Source of the DNA: Bacillus velezensis | GTDB lineage: Bacteria; Bacillota; Bacilli; Bacillales; Bacillaceae | Length of the DNA stretch: 64,000 nt | Direction: 5' to 3' | Assembly (NCBI RefSeq): GCF_001461825.1 | Contig: NZ_LLZC01000019.1 | Span: 628,947 to 692,946, forward strand | In this document: positions 29,170 through 42,408 of the stretch, piece after piece | Position numbering within the stretch: position 1 is the stretch's first letter | Layout: each line of letters starts with the position of its first letter | The notes under the pieces: generated by a model | Databases searched by the model: none | Told to the model about the DNA's origin: nothing | Seen by the model: the letters and a program-made list of their open reading frames with translations, nothing else | Made by a program: the position numbers and the translations under genes

Positions 29170-30123
29170 CTATTCATTTGACGGCAGTTCATTTGTTCTG
29201 TTATACGTTTTGACAAGGTCTGAGATTTTGTCTTGAAATGCTTTGTCCACCAGAGGGCTGAACGTCCCCATTTCAACGACTCCTTCCCTGAAATCAAAGT
29301 TGTGATCTCCGCTCTTGAGCGTACCTTTATTATATTGCTCGGCAATTAATGTATAGGCTTTATCTACGTTTTGCACCGTGCTTGTCAGCACCGTGTTTTT
29401 GCCGAGATTCGATTGCTCGGCGACATAGCCGATGGCGTAAAGCCCGTCTTTTTTGATTTGCTGAATGACAGGAACATTATACCCGTCTCCGGCCGGATAT
29501 ACAACATCCGTGCCTTCCGCTTTTAACTTCTCGTAAAGATGCAGCGCTTCATTGCCGTTATCCCAGTGGTCCGTAAATTCAGTATTGACGGTGATATCAG
29601 GCTTTTCATATTTCGCTCCTTTGATAAAGCCGTCTACTTCAGGCTGCCACAAAAAAGAGGCGATGACGCCGACCTCATTGTTTTTTGACATATGGGCGGC
29701 CGTCATTCCCCCGAAAAAGCCCATTGCTTCTCCCATAAGATGAACGCTTGTGACATTATCGCTTTTCGCCGTTCCGTTTGCGACGACGAATTCCATGTCG
29801 GGATAATCCTTGCTGATCATATTGAAAATTTCCTCGTATTCATTTCCGTGCCCGTATAAAAGATTGACTCCTTTTTTATGAAAATCATCTATCGCTTTTA
29901 AAATATCTTCATCGGATCTGATATTTTCTTTATAATAAACGTCAACGTTAAATTCAGATTGTATCGCTAATAAACCTTTGTAACCTTTTGTCCCCCATAC
30001 CAAGTCACTGATGGTATCGGGAAAAAGCATTCCGACCTTCTCAATTTTTCCTTTAAACGGAGTTTGTGCGCATCCGCTCAATAAAAGGAGGACAGAAAAG
30101 GTCATGACAAGCCTGGTGATCAA
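29170..30123 (-). CDS. med: Med, lipoprotein activator of comK expression
   Basis: A 317-residue lipoprotein of the BMP (Bmp/PnrA/TmpC) periplasmic-binding fold. The lipobox is LSGC (Cys 18). FPDTISDLVWGTKGYKGL begins the first lobe and HGNEYEEIFN lies in the ligand cleft. In B. subtilis it raises ComK levels and forms med-comZ. A second BMP-family lipoprotein gene, paired with a chemoreceptor, is found at 52664-53641. Confidence 0.93.
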   Translation of the reverse strand: MITRLVMTFSVLLLLSGCAQTPFKGKIEKVGMLFPDTISDLVWGTKGYKGLLAIQSEFNVDVYYKENIRSDEDILKAIDDFHKKGVNLLYGHGNEYEEIFNMISKDYPDMEFVVANGTAKSDNVTSVHLMGEAMGFFGGMTAAHMSKNNEVGVIASFLWQPEVDGFIKGAKYEKPDITVNTEFTDHWDNGNEALHLYEKLKAEGTDVVYPAGDGYNVPVIQQIKKDGLYAIGYVAEQSNLGKNTVLTSTVQNVDKAYTLIAEQYNKGTLKSGDHNFDFREGVVEMGTFSPLVDKAFQDKISDLVKTYNRTNELPSNE

Positions 30124-30213
30124 GCCATGTTCAACCCCTTTTCAAACTCATAACATGTATAAATTGATATACGTTTATTGTAGCGGTAATGCACATAACA
30201 TGGAAGGTATTTC

Positions 30214-30783
30214 TTAAAAAATGTCGAATATTGATGAAAATTGTCTTTTCCACTCTTTAATTTTTTCTTCCGCTTCCGTTTTTTGTGTTTTTTCTTTTAT
30301 TTCCAGGGTAATAATCTGGTTTTCGTCTTCTGTACCGTCAGCCTCAAGCTGATTCATCAGCCCGCAGACTGCGTCTTCTAAATAGATCCTGCTTTCGCCA
30401 TCTTCTTTTGCTTCCGTCCACGGACCGTAGAGGGGAGGAAGGATAATCGCTTTTGCCGTATCCCGCTGACCGTTTTTTTCCCAGTCTCCGTGATCCTCAC
30501 TGTAAACAATCCAATATAAAGGCTCAGCCCTTTCTTCAGGCAGACACCCGCTCCCGTATTGAACGCAGATACGATCGTATTCCTTTTCACCGATTTCATC
30601 TATTATTTGAAAAAGCCCGTTTCTCGCGAGCCACATTAAACGTTCTTCTAAATACAGCTGCCTCGTTTTGTCCTCCGGTTCTGCCAAAATGACATCAACA
30701 TGCACACCCTCATCCATCAACCGTTCGCACAATGAAAGGCCGAGAAATTCATCTGCTCCAATGATCAACGCTGTCTTCATCAC
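30214..30783 (-). CDS. yjaV: Conserved protein YjaV
   Basis: A 189-residue soluble protein. The N-terminus (MKTALIIGADEFLGLSLCERL) looks like the first beta-alpha unit of an NAD(P)-binding Rossmann fold, with GADEFLG in place of the usual GxxGxxG. The C-terminal third is highly charged and Glu/Lys-rich. Enzyme activity is doubtful and function unknown. Name by position. Confidence 0.75.
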   Translation of the reverse strand: MMKTALIIGADEFLGLSLCERLMDEGVHVDVILAEPEDKTRQLYLEERLMWLARNGLFQIIDEIGEKEYDRICVQYGSGCLPEERAEPLYWIVYSEDHGDWEKNGQRDTAKAIILPPLYGPWTEAKEDGESRIYLEDAVCGLMNQLEADGTEDENQIITLEIKEKTQKTEAEEKIKEWKRQFSSIFDIF

Positions 30784-30822
30784 ATCTGCCGCCTTTCCGG
30801 TTATTCATTCGCACACAAGCCA

Positions 30823-30850
30823 AACAGCCCTCTGAAAAGAGATGGCTGTT
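30823..30850 (-). terminator. Possible terminator after yjaU
   Basis: AACAGCC/GGCTGTT stem with a 14-base loop and only a short T tract; weak. Confidence 0.45.
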
Positions 30851-30862
30851 GTATTCTATTCA

Positions 30863-31597
30863 TTACAGGTCTTTTTCATGACTGCGGAAAAACCGGCAGA
30901 TGGCTCTGTACATACGCGCAGGGTTCTCAAGCAGGTGATACGTGATATCAGTCTTGCTTCCGGTCTTTTCCCGGGCTTCTTTATACGCGTTCGCATGCAG
31001 GGTGTACGGGTACGGCGCTCCGGTCGTTCTTTGCCATATATGTACCGGCGCGCGGGTGCGGCAGCCGGTAATGGTCTGATAGCTCAGTGAGCTTGCCTCT
31101 TTTTCAGAAACACCGAAGCTTTGTGCCGTTTCCCTCAGAAACTGCTTATAAAAAAACTTATTTTCTTTCTCTGATTCAAAATGGGCTTGAAGATCAAGAC
31201 AAGGATCTAACATTGCGGCTGAACGGATATGCTCCGGTGAAGACTGCAGCAATTGATCGGCGATGAGGGCGCCCATGCCTTCTGCGAGCAAGTGTATTTT
31301 CGGATTGAGGGTTTCTTGTTTCAGCACATAATGAATCAGCTGTCTGGCGTAAAGGACGGCTTTTTCCGAACCCCAATGCCGTCCGTATAAATTGCTGTTG
31401 AAAATGGTGTACCCTCTGTCAAGCATCGTATTTAACAGCTGGTTTCTCCCTTCATGTTCGAGCCAAAAGCTTGAGTCCCGGCTGACAAAGTGGGTTCTGT
31501 CCCCCAGAATAAAGATACAGAAGCCGTTCGGCCGATACGGCAGATGGATGACGTTCAGCTCAGATCCGAATTGGAAGAATCTTTCCGTTATCCCCAT
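30863..31597 (-). CDS. yjaU: Alpha/beta-hydrolase-like protein YjaU, nucleophile position altered
   Basis: A 244-residue protein with alpha/beta-hydrolase layout. FCIFILGDR resembles the oxyanion strand, and [15 protein letters not shown] aligns with the nucleophile elbow. There the usual GxSxG reads AEGMG, so the serine is replaced by glycine. A late histidine ([12 protein letters not shown]) is where the catalytic histidine would be. It may be a non-catalytic member or use another residue. ATG 31597 follows GGAGG; the earlier in-frame ATG has no site. Confidence 0.7.
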   Translation of the reverse strand: MGITERFFQFGSELNVIHLPYRPNGFCIFILGDRTHFVSRDSSFWLEHEGRNQLLNTMLDRGYTIFNSNLYGRHWGSEKAVLYARQLIHYVLKQETLNPKIHLLAEGMGALIADQLLQSSPEHIRSAAMLDPCLDLQAHFESEKENKFFYKQFLRETAQSFGVSEKEASSLSYQTITGCRTRAPVHIWQRTTGAPYPYTLHANAYKEAREKTGSKTDITYHLLENPARMYRAICRFFRSHEKDL

Positions 31598-31857
31598 GCC
31601 TGCCCGCCTCCTTTTACTCCTAATCTCTCTATTGGCTATCATATGTAAGAAGAATGAAAACGGATCGGATAAACTCCTATTTGCTGCTATGTTTTGGCTA
31701 TTATCCCGAGCACGGGAACCGAATTTTCCTTCAGACGGCCTGACAGGCGGGCAAATGTCAGTTTCAGGCGCGCTTTTTGATGAGAAAATGACCTTCCGCC
31801 CGCGCTTTATGTATGGTATGATACAACGTAGAATAAAATGAAGGACGAGGTGGAAAC

Positions 31858-32043
31858 GTGCGGTTTATTATCGGTTTTATTTGGACGTTCCTTTTAACAC
31901 ATATGGCCTGTTATTTGGTCGCCTCCATGAACAGTGCGGCGTACAATTTCAAGCAATCATCCGTTATTGCCGTAGTTATTGCGGTGCTTGTCTTTGTTCT
32001 TGCGGAGATCATGCCTGTCAAACAGGATGCAAGCCAGCATTAA
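31858..32043 (+). CDS. yjzD: Small membrane protein YjzD
   Basis: A 61-residue protein with GTG start at 31858 after ACGAGGTGG. Two hydrophobic spans ([15 protein letters not shown] and [16 protein letters not shown]) are joined by a short polar loop. No known function. The 260 bases upstream (31598-31857) hold no other gene I can support. Confidence 0.82.
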   Translation: MRFIIGFIWTFLLTHMACYLVASMNSAAYNFKQSSVIAVVIAVLVFVLAEIMPVKQDASQH

Positions 32044-32049
32044 ATAAAA

Positions 32050-32075
32050 AAACCTGCTATTCAGCAGGTTTTTTT
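32050..32075. terminator. Terminator between yjzD and yjzC
   Basis: AAACCTGCT/AGCAGGTTT stem with a four-base loop, A run on one side and T run on the other; serves both convergent genes. Confidence 0.9.
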
Positions 32076-32079
32076 GTGT

Positions 32080-32259
32080 TCACGGTTTTCGTTGATACGT
32101 CCATAATCTGTTGTGGTTTGAAGTTTCAGGGAACATTTCTCCCACTGTGAGCTTGATTTTCTGCGGATTTTTGACCATGCTTCCCGTTTCGCCGATTTCA
32201 ACGTACACACCGTTATTCGGCGCTTTTTGTCCCGGGCGGAATTGATGCTGCTGTCCCAC
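32080..32259 (-). CDS. yjzC: Small conserved protein YjzC
   Basis: A 59-residue protein from GTG 32259, which has AAGGAGG seven bases upstream. The stop is at 32080. The sequence begins MGQQHQFRPGQKAPNNGVY and ends RLWTYQRKP, matching the small YjzC-like proteins of Bacillus. It has no membrane span, is rich in glycine and basic residues, and its function is unknown. An overlapping frame starting with ATG two codons earlier uses the same ribosome site but gives a non-conserved, highly basic peptide and was rejected. Confidence 0.85.
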   Translation of the reverse strand: MGQQHQFRPGQKAPNNGVYVEIGETGSMVKNPQKIKLTVGEMFPETSNHNRLWTYQRKP

Positions 32260-32313
32260 GTCATTTCCTCCTTTTTCTTTTTTATGTAGTATGCGCTTGT
32301 ATGCGGAGAAATA

Positions 32314-32348
32314 TCAAAAACCGCTGAATGAGGTTCAGCGGTTTTTTT
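32314..32348 (-). terminator. Terminator of the arginine operon
   Basis: AAACCGCTGAA/TTCAGCGGTTT stem with a five-base loop and T run; the argF stop codon lies in the stem. Confidence 0.9.
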
Positions 32349-33293
32349 GTTCATCCTGTTTGTATAGAAGAGCTTTCAGGAGCGCTTTTTGCGCGTGAAG
32401 CCGGTTTTCCGCCTGCTGGAATACCGCAGAGTTCGGGCCGTCGATAATCTCGGACGTGACCTCTTCTTCCCGATGCGCGGGCAGGCAATGCAAAAATGTA
32501 TAGTCAGGTTTGGCGAGACTGACAAGTGAGGCGTTGACTTGATACGGGGCAAACACATTCAGCCGCTGCTGCGTCTCTTCCTCCTGCCCCATGCTCGTGA
32601 AGACGTCGGAGTAAATCACGTCTGCATCCCGCACCGCTTCCTGCGGATTTTCGGTAAGTGTGATTTTCGCTCCGGAAACAGCCGCCGCTTCTTTTGCGGC
32701 ATTCACAGCCTCTTCTTCGGCTTCATAGCCTTTCGGCGAAGCAACCGCAATGTCACAGCCCATTTTTGCGCAGCCGATCATTAGTGAATGCGCTACATTA
32801 TTTCCGTCACCGATATAGGCGGCTTTTACTCCTTTTAATTTTCCTTTTATTTCTTGTATCGTTAACAGATCCGCGAGTGCCTGACACGGGTGATACCGGT
32901 CGGTCAGCCCGTTTATGACAGGAATATCTGCATGCTCAGCAAGCTCTTCGACTTTTTCATGTTCAAAGGTGCGGATCATTATGGCATCAACGAAGCCGGA
33001 CAGCACCTTCGCCGTATCCGCGACCGTCTCCCCCCGCCCAAGCTGCAGGTCGCTGCTTGAAAGAAATAGTCCCGTTCCCCCGAGCTGGGCCATTCCCGCT
33101 TCAAAAGACACACGTGTGCGGGTTGAAGATTTTTCAAAAATCATCGCCAATGTTTTCCCTTGGAAAATCGGCTGTATCGGATGTTGTTTTAATAATGAAG
33201 CTTCTGTCAAAAGCGCATTGATGTCTGACGGGCTGACATCTTTTAAGGAAAGAAAATCTTTGCCGTACAAATGGGTTAATGTGTGTTCCGCTT

Positions 33294-33306
<13 letters not shown>
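32335..33306 (-). CDS. argF: Ornithine carbamoyltransferase
   Basis: Makes citrulline from ornithine and carbamoyl phosphate. 323 residues. The carbamoyl-phosphate motif STRTRVSF is near residue 62 and the ornithine-binding HCLPAHR near 277; HPCQALADL is also present. The start overlaps the carB end by 13 bases and AAGGAAGTGG precedes it, so it is translated in coupling with carB. Last gene of argCJBD-carAB-argF. Confidence 0.97.
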
Positions 33307-36381
<3,075 letters not shown>

Positions 36382-36389
<8 letters not shown>

Positions 36390-37440
36390 GAGCGATTTCT
36401 CTCCTTGCTGGTATCACTTTCTCTAGAAATTCATCAAATATCCACTCGCTCTCAGCCGGGCCGGGATGAGCTTCAGGGTGGAACTGGACGCTTAATACGG
36501 GAAGGCGCTTATGAATGAGCCCTTCCACCGATGTGTCATTGACATGGTGAAATCTGATGGACAGCTCGTTTTCGTCAATTGATGCTTCATCGACGACATA
36601 GCTGTGGTTCTGGCTTGTCATAAACACCCGTTTCGTTTTCCGGTCAATGACGGGATGGTTGGCACCCCTGTGGCCGAACGGCAGCTTATACGTATTTCCT
36701 CCGAAAGCCAGGGCAATCAGCTGATGCCCGAGGCAAATGCCGAGTGCGGGGAAAGCCTTCAGTAAAGCCTTAATCCGGTTCATGTACGGCGCAATCGCTT
36801 TCGGGTCGCCCGGGCCGTTTGAGAGCACGATTCCGTCAGGCTGAATGTCATAAACGGCGTTCATCTGCTGATACGGAATGACCGTTACTTTACAGCCGCG
36901 CTTTACAAGTGACGAGGCGATTGATTTTTTATAACCGAAATCAATCAGCGCAATATGCCGGTCTCCGTTTCCCATTGACGTGATGTCTTCAGACTGCGCC
37001 AGCTCCGCCGGGTTTTCTGTTCCGGATGCTGCGGGAATCTCTCCTGTTGTTGACACGGCAGCGTTCATCGTGCCGCCGGAGCGGATGGTTTTGACGACGG
37101 CCCGTGTGTCCACTTCGGTTAAGAGCGGGATGTTCCATTTATTTAAATACTCTCTCAAGCTTGAAACTGCTTCATGGTGAGAAAAATGTTCACACGCTTC
37201 ATAGACGGCAACAGCCTTGACTTGAGGAATCTTACTTTCGAGGTCTTTTTCATTAATTCCGTAGTTTCCGATCAGAGGATACGTAAAGACGACGATCTGA
37301 CCCTTATATGACGGGTCAGTAAGCACTTCCTGATAGCCCGTCATTCCGGTGAAAAAAACCGCTTCGCCAACACAGCGGGCCTCTTTTTCAAGTTCACCGC
37401 CGAATGATGTTCCGTCTTCCAATACTAAATAGCCTTTCAT
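36382..37440 (-). CDS. carA: Carbamoyl-phosphate synthase, small chain (arginine-specific)
   Basis: Glutaminase subunit that supplies ammonia to CarB; 352 residues. The class-I amidotransferase nucleophile cysteine is in ALGICLGHQL, with the catalytic histidine and glutamate in VQFHPEAHPGP. The N-terminal CPSase domain starts at MKGYLVLEDGTSFGG. Its end overlaps carB by eight bases. Confidence 0.97.
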
Positions 37441-37509
37441 CTAAAGCCCACCTCTTGATGAATAATTAATTAAAAACATGAATTTTTATACCCTTATATC
37501 GAAAAAAAA

Positions 37510-38667
37510 TTACCGTTTCACTGCCGAATGCGCTTCGATCGCTGCTTTCAGCATACTGACGGCCGACAGCATTTCTTCTTCAGAAACTGTAAGCGGCGGA
37601 AGCAGCCTGATGACATTCGGTCCGGCCGGAAGCACGAGAAGTCCGCGTTCCTGCAGATCTCCGATGATGCCGGACACGGAACCTGCGCATTCAATGCCGA
37701 TTAATAACCCTTTTCCGCGGATTTCTTTTACAAAAGGCCCTGTCAGTTCACGGTTCAGCTGCGCTTTTAAAAATGATCCTTTGTCTGCCGCCGCCTGGAG
37801 AAAGTCCGGCTGAAACACAATGTCCAAGGTTGCTTTCACAGCTGCCATGGCAAGCTTATTACCGCCGAAAGTCGTACCATGCGTACCCGGCGTAAAGGCG
37901 TCGCCAAGCTTCTTTTTGCCGATCACGGCTCCGACGGGAAAACCGTTTCCAAGCCCTTTCGCAGCAGTGATGATGTCCGGAGAGATGCCGAAATGCTCAT
38001 AGCCGAATGCCTTGCCCGTCCGGCCGATTCCGGTTTGAATCTCGTCTGCGATAAGCAGCGTCTGTTTGTCTTGGCAAAATGTCTGTAAGGCTTCGATGAA
38101 TTCCGGATCGGCGGGATTGACTCCCCCTTCTCCCTGCACCGTCTCAAGCATGACGGCGGCGATATCATCCTCTTTTGAAAGCGTGCTGAATGCCGACGGA
38201 TCATTGAACGGAAGATAGTGAAAGCCTTGAAGCATCGGTCCGAAACCGGTCTTGATTTTGTCTTGTCCGGTGGCGGCCATCCCCGCATAGGTCCGGCCGT
38301 GAAAGGATTGATGAAATGTTACGATTTTTGTCTTTCCCGTTGCTTTACGGGCAAGCTTAATGGCGCCTTCATTCGCTTCGGCCCCGCTGTTGCAGAAGAA
38401 AACGAGATCCCCCGCGCTATGTTCGGCAAGCTTTGCCGCGGCTTTTTCCTGAAGATCATTTTCAAACAGATTGGAAACGTGCCATACGCTGTCAAGCTGT
38501 TCTTTCACCGCTTCTGTGACCTCATCATGACAATGGCCGAGATTGGAAACGGCGATGCCCTGAATAAAATCGAGATACGTTTTTCCGTTTTCATCCTCTG
38601 CGATTGTCCCTTTCGCTTTTTTGATATCGATGGGCCAGCGGCTGTAGGTTTGAAATAGACTGCTCAT
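37510..38667 (-). CDS. argD: Acetylornithine aminotransferase
   Basis: PLP-dependent class-III aminotransferase of the arginine pathway, 385 residues. The cofactor lysine is in TAAKGLGNGFPVGA, and LIADEIQTGIGRTG precedes it. The substrate region FCNSGAEANEGAIKLAR is typical. Its start overlaps the argB stop by four bases. Confidence 0.97.
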   Translation of the reverse strand: MSSLFQTYSRWPIDIKKAKGTIAEDENGKTYLDFIQGIAVSNLGHCHDEVTEAVKEQLDSVWHVSNLFENDLQEKAAAKLAEHSAGDLVFFCNSGAEANEGAIKLARKATGKTKIVTFHQSFHGRTYAGMAATGQDKIKTGFGPMLQGFHYLPFNDPSAFSTLSKEDDIAAVMLETVQGEGGVNPADPEFIEALQTFCQDKQTLLIADEIQTGIGRTGKAFGYEHFGISPDIITAAKGLGNGFPVGAVIGKKKLGDAFTPGTHGTTFGGNKLAMAAVKATLDIVFQPDFLQAAADKGSFLKAQLNRELTGPFVKEIRGKGLLIGIECAGSVSGIIGDLQERGLLVLPAGPNVIRLLPPLTVSEEEMLSAVSMLKAAIEAHSAVKR

Positions 38668-39440
38668 GACACGCTCTCCTTTTCTTTGACGATTTTTGTT
38701 CCTTGGAAGGCTTGATCGGTGAAAAACGCTCCTTTTCCGTTTACGATCATCACTTCCTCGACATCTTCACTCAGTGCCGATAATGCCGAGTTTACCTTCG
38801 GAATCATCCCTCCTGAAATCACGCCGTCATCTATGAGGGCCTGAATCTCTTGCGGCGTCAAAGTATCCAGCCTGTTCTCTCCGTCCATAATTCCTTCGAC
38901 ATCCGTGACAAATAAAAGTTTATCGGCGTGTAAGGCTGAAGCAACGGCCGATGCCGCGGCGTCTGCGTTGACGTTCAGCGTTTCGAAATCACTTGTCATG
39001 GAAAGCGGAGCGATAACGGGAATGATGCCTGCTTTCATTAACGCTTGGATGATTGACCGATCGGTTTTTTGTATTTCGCCGACTTCTCCGTATTTGTCTT
39101 GATTAAGATAGGATGCTTGAAGGAGACCGCCGTCCTTACCTGATATTCCCGCGGCTTTCAGCCCGTTTTTCGCGAGTTCGGTTACGAAAAATTTATTGAT
39201 CGTCCCTGACAAGACCATTTCCGCTGTTTCCAGCACCGGTTTGGTCGTTTTCCGCTGTCCATCGACAAATTCCGTTTCAATCTGCAATGTTTTCAGCATT
39301 CTTGAAATGTCCGGGCCGCCTCCATGCACGACGGCAATGTTCCAGCCCGATTGCATAAGCTCTTTTACATTTTGAAAAAAATCGGCGGATAACTCGCGGA
39401 TCACGCTTCCGCCGCACTTAAAAACGATGGTTTTCTTCAT
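38664..39440 (-). CDS. argB: N-acetylglutamate kinase
   Basis: Second step of ornithine synthesis: phosphorylates N-acetylglutamate. 258 residues. The amino-acid-kinase glycine loops KCGGSVI and VHGGGPDI lie in the first 45 residues; FVTDVEGIMDG and ISGGMIPKV are further conserved. It is 14 bases after argJ. The short form is typical of the non-feedback-inhibited Bacillus enzyme. Confidence 0.97.
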   Translation of the reverse strand: MKKTIVFKCGGSVIRELSADFFQNVKELMQSGWNIAVVHGGGPDISRMLKTLQIETEFVDGQRKTTKPVLETAEMVLSGTINKFFVTELAKNGLKAAGISGKDGGLLQASYLNQDKYGEVGEIQKTDRSIIQALMKAGIIPVIAPLSMTSDFETLNVNADAAASAVASALHADKLLFVTDVEGIMDGENRLDTLTPQEIQALIDDGVISGGMIPKVNSALSALSEDVEEVMIVNGKGAFFTDQAFQGTKIVKEKESVS

Positions 39441-39454
39441 GCCGCTCCCCTTTG

Positions 39455-40672
39455 TTATGTGCGATAGCTCGCATTGATTTTGATATAATCATAGGTTAAG
39501 TCACAGCCCCATGCCCGGCCGCTGCCGGAGCCTTCCTGCATGCGGACTGCAATCATAATCTCATCACCTGATAAGTACTCCTTGGCATCAGTTTCCGAAA
39601 ACGGCTGAGGTTCGTTGTTTTTAAACAGACACTGGCCGCCGAGGAAAACTTCCACTTGTTCGGCCGTTACGCTTGCCGCACTGTGCCCGATTGCGCCGAT
39701 GATGCGCCCCCAATTGGCGTCTGTGCCGTAAACGGCGGTCTTCACAAGGCTTGAACCGACGATTTTTTTGGCGATAATATTCGCCTCAAGGTTATTTTTC
39801 GCGCCTTCGACTCTGGCTTCAATTAATTTCGTCGCTCCTTCACCGTCTCTGGCTATATCTTTGGCAAGGTCTTCGCATACAAGCTTTAATCCCTTTTTAA
39901 AAGCCGGCCAGTCAGGGTGCTGCTCCGTCAGGCAATCATTCCCCGCGCAGCCGTTCGCCATCACAAGCACCATGTCATTCGTCGATGTTTCTCCGTCAAC
40001 GGTGATTTGGTTAAATGAAACATCCGTAATCTCTCTGAGCGCGTTTTTGAGCGCCTGTTCTTCCACGGCCGCGTCCGTTGTGACAAAGCCGAGCATTGTC
40101 GCCATGTTGGGGTGGATCATGCCGGAGCCTTTCGCCGCTCCGCCGATCGTGATGATGTCTCCGCCGATCACCAGTTCATAACACGTCTGTTTCGTCACTG
40201 TATCCGTCGTCAAAATGGCTTCTTCAAATGCTCCGGACACGGACGGCGCTTGACCGAGCTGTTCAATGCCCGCTTGAATTTTTTTCATATCTAAAAGCTC
40301 GCCGATCACCCCGGTTGACGAAACCGCAACGAGTTCCGGCTCAATGCCGAGCTGGCTCGCGAAGCCGTCCCGCATTTCATAGGCGTCCTTTAATCCTTGG
40401 TCTCCCGTACAGGCGTTGGCAATCGCGCTGTTGACGATAACCGCCTGAAGCACACCCTCTTTTTTCAAGCTGGCTTGCGTCACTTTCAGCGGCGCTGCCT
40501 GAAAATGGCTCTGCGTATATACCGCTGCACTGACTGCAGGCGCTTCGCTGATAATCGCTCCGAGATCTTTTTTTGAATAGCGCAGACCGCAGTGCACGCC
40601 CTTTGCCTCAAACCCTTTCGGCGAGGATACGCCGCCTTTTATTTTCGTGATTTCCTCACTCAGCTGAATCAT
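39455..40672 (-). CDS. argJ: Bifunctional ornithine acetyltransferase/N-acetylglutamate synthase
   Basis: Recycles the acetyl group from acetylornithine to glutamate and also makes acetylglutamate. 405 residues. The self-cleavage site is in MIHPNMATMLGF, where cleavage before the threonine creates the nucleophile of the beta chain. Consistent with the cyclic pathway that also contains ArgC, ArgB and ArgD in this operon. Confidence 0.97.
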   Translation of the reverse strand: MIQLSEEITKIKGGVSSPKGFEAKGVHCGLRYSKKDLGAIISEAPAVSAAVYTQSHFQAAPLKVTQASLKKEGVLQAVIVNSAIANACTGDQGLKDAYEMRDGFASQLGIEPELVAVSSTGVIGELLDMKKIQAGIEQLGQAPSVSGAFEEAILTTDTVTKQTCYELVIGGDIITIGGAAKGSGMIHPNMATMLGFVTTDAAVEEQALKNALREITDVSFNQITVDGETSTNDMVLVMANGCAGNDCLTEQHPDWPAFKKGLKLVCEDLAKDIARDGEGATKLIEARVEGAKNNLEANIIAKKIVGSSLVKTAVYGTDANWGRIIGAIGHSAASVTAEQVEVFLGGQCLFKNNEPQPFSETDAKEYLSGDEIMIAVRMQEGSGSGRAWGCDLTYDYIKINASYRT

Positions 40673-40694
40673 ATTTTTGAATCCCTCTTTCGTT

Positions 40695-41732
40695 CTATGG
40701 ATAGACTGGCGTCATCGTAAGTCCCGTTTCTTCCTGCCAGCCATTCATGATATTTAAATTTTGAACCGCCTGCCCTGCGGCGCCTTTCATCAGATTATCT
40801 ATGACAGAAACGATGGTGACACGGTTTGTTCTTTCGTCCACAGTGACACTGATATCACAAAAATTGCTGCCGTATACCTCTTTCGTCGCCGGAAATTCAC
40901 CTTCCGGCCTGATTCTGACAAAATATGAATCTTTGTAGAATTCGGAATACAATTCTCTTACCTGTGCAGCAGACATACCCGGGGGAGCCTCCGTATACAT
41001 CGTCGCCATAATGCCCCTTGTCATCGGCGCCAAATGAGCGGAAAACGTGATCGGGCCTGTGCCGGGCTGCCAAGCCGCTAATTGCTGTTCAATTTCCGGA
41101 GTATGCTGATGCTCATTAACCTTATAAATTTTGAAATTATCATTCAGCTCAGAATAATGAGTGCCCATGGATGCTTTTCGGCCGGCGCCGGATACGCCTG
41201 TTTTCGCATCAACAATCAGAAATGAATCTTGTAAAAGCTTATTCTTCGCCAGCGGGGCGAGCCCGAGCAGCACAGCCGTCGGAAAACATCCCGGATTGGC
41301 AATCAGCTTTGCAGTCTGAATCTCTTTTTTTTGCAGTTCGGCTAAACCGTAAACCGCGTTTTGAATCGTTTCTTCCGGAGCGGCCTTCCGCTTATACCAC
41401 TTTTCATACACGGCCGGGTTTTGAATCCGCAGATCGCCGGATAGATCAATGACCGGGATGCCCGCCTCCGCCAGCTTGGGCGACCACTCTCCGGAGACGC
41501 CGGGCGGCGCGGCTATGAACATGACATCAATTTCGTTTCGGATCGTTTCTATGTGAAGCGGCTGAAGTGATTGTGACGCTATATTCCTCAAATGCGGATA
41601 TGAAGCGGCATATTCTTTTCCTTCGTCGCTCGATGAATATAATATACAATCCTCTGCATAAGGGTGATGGTTAAGAATCCTGACAAGTTCGGCGCCTCCA
41701 TAACCAGTAGCGCCTATAATACCTATTTTCAA
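40695..41732 (-). CDS. argC: N-acetyl-gamma-glutamyl-phosphate reductase
   Basis: NADPH-dependent reductase and first gene of the operon. TTG 41732 is the start because AAGGTG lies seven bases upstream and gives the NAD(P)-binding start [15 protein letters not shown]; 345 residues is the B. subtilis length. The active-site cysteine is in NPGCFPTA. The operon is preceded by a promoter with an ARG box. Confidence 0.96.
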   Translation of the reverse strand: MKIGIIGATGYGGAELVRILNHHPYAEDCILYSSSDEGKEYAASYPHLRNIASQSLQPLHIETIRNEIDVMFIAAPPGVSGEWSPKLAEAGIPVIDLSGDLRIQNPAVYEKWYKRKAAPEETIQNAVYGLAELQKKEIQTAKLIANPGCFPTAVLLGLAPLAKNKLLQDSFLIVDAKTGVSGAGRKASMGTHYSELNDNFKIYKVNEHQHTPEIEQQLAAWQPGTGPITFSAHLAPMTRGIMATMYTEAPPGMSAAQVRELYSEFYKDSYFVRIRPEGEFPATKEVYGSNFCDISVTVDERTNRVTIVSVIDNLMKGAAGQAVQNLNIMNGWQEETGLTMTPVYP

Positions 41733-41769
41733 CGGGTTCACCTTCTTGGTTTTTGTGAAATTATTTAAC

Positions 41770-41797
41770 ATTATAACATGAATAAAAATTAATTCAA
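41770..41797 (-). promoter_or_regulatory. Promoter of the arginine operon
   Basis: Minus strand TTGAAT (41792-41797), 16-bp spacer, TATAAT (41770-41775). Confidence 0.75.
41777..41794. promoter_or_regulatory. ARG box (AhrC/ArgR operator) in the argC promoter
   Basis: CATGAATAAAAATTAATT on the plus strand fits the ARG-box core AATWWWWATT and the Bacillus CATGAATAAAAAT form. It fills the spacer between -35 and -10, the right place for arginine-dependent repression by AhrC. A second, weaker AT-rich match lies just upstream at about 41801-41822. Confidence 0.82.
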
Positions 41798-41843
41798 TTG
41801 TATATTTAATATTTTTTCATTCATTTTCCATCTGCTTTTGCGG

Positions 41844-41877
41844 ACAAAAAAACAGGCTGATCGGATCAGCCTGTTTT
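41844..41877 (-). terminator. Terminator after yitZ
   Basis: AAACAGGCTGAT/ATCAGCCTGTTT stem with a short loop and T run in the minus direction; overlaps the yitZ stop. Confidence 0.9.
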
Positions 41878-42408
41878 CTTCAGCATCATCAGCCCGCTTA
41901 TAAAAAACAGCACGGAGCTGGCGTAAAAAATAATATAAACCGTAAAGAAATCAGCGAGAAACCCGCCGAGAATAATGGCGGCAGCTGAAAATACGGCCGT
42001 CCAGAAATGATAGCTGCCGACTTTTTTTCCCCGCTCCCCGCCGTCGGTGTAATCGGCGATCATGATTTTCTCGCCGTGTTTTTGCATCGCGCCGAACAGG
42101 CCCAAAAGCACCTGCACAACATAAACCTGGTGCACGCCGGTAATGTGCGGGAGCGTCAGAAGAAGCACCGCCATCCCCCACGAATTTGCCATAAGGAACC
42201 AGCGGGGGTCCAGTCTTGCCGACAGCCGGCCGAGCAGCGGATGAATCAATGCGCCGCTCAGGCCGAACAAGCCGTATGAGAGACCGAATTGCGTGTAGCT
42301 GGAACCGATGTTTTTAATAAATAAAATATAAAACGGAAAGATCAGGCTGCCGGCAAAAAAGACACTGCTCTGAGACAGGATCAGCCATTTTAAATGGTTG
42401 TGTTTCAT
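41866..42408 (-). CDS. yitZ: Half-size MFS transporter YitZ
   Basis: A 180-residue membrane protein with about six hydrophobic spans, half of a standard 12-span MFS transporter. The conserved loop between spans 2 and 3 is visible as [15 protein letters not shown]. It is similar to multidrug-efflux MFS proteins, but function as a half-size unit is unclear; it may dimerise. The start overlaps the yitY stop by four bases (ATGA), so the two are coupled. The same short gene is known in B. subtilis. Confidence 0.8.
   Translation of the reverse strand: MKHNHLKWLILSQSSVFFAGSLIFPFYILFIKNIGSSYTQFGLSYGLFGLSGALIHPLLGRLSARLDPRWFLMANSWGMAVLLLTLPHITGVHQVYVVQVLLGLFGAMQKHGEKIMIADYTDGGERGKKVGSYHFWTAVFSAAAIILGGFLADFFTVYIIFYASSVLFFISGLMMLKKTG

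Noticed and set aside
32061-32354. Basic open frame overlapping yjzC
   Set aside because: It uses the yjzC ribosome site in another frame and has no conserved sequence; yjzC from GTG 32259 explains the region.
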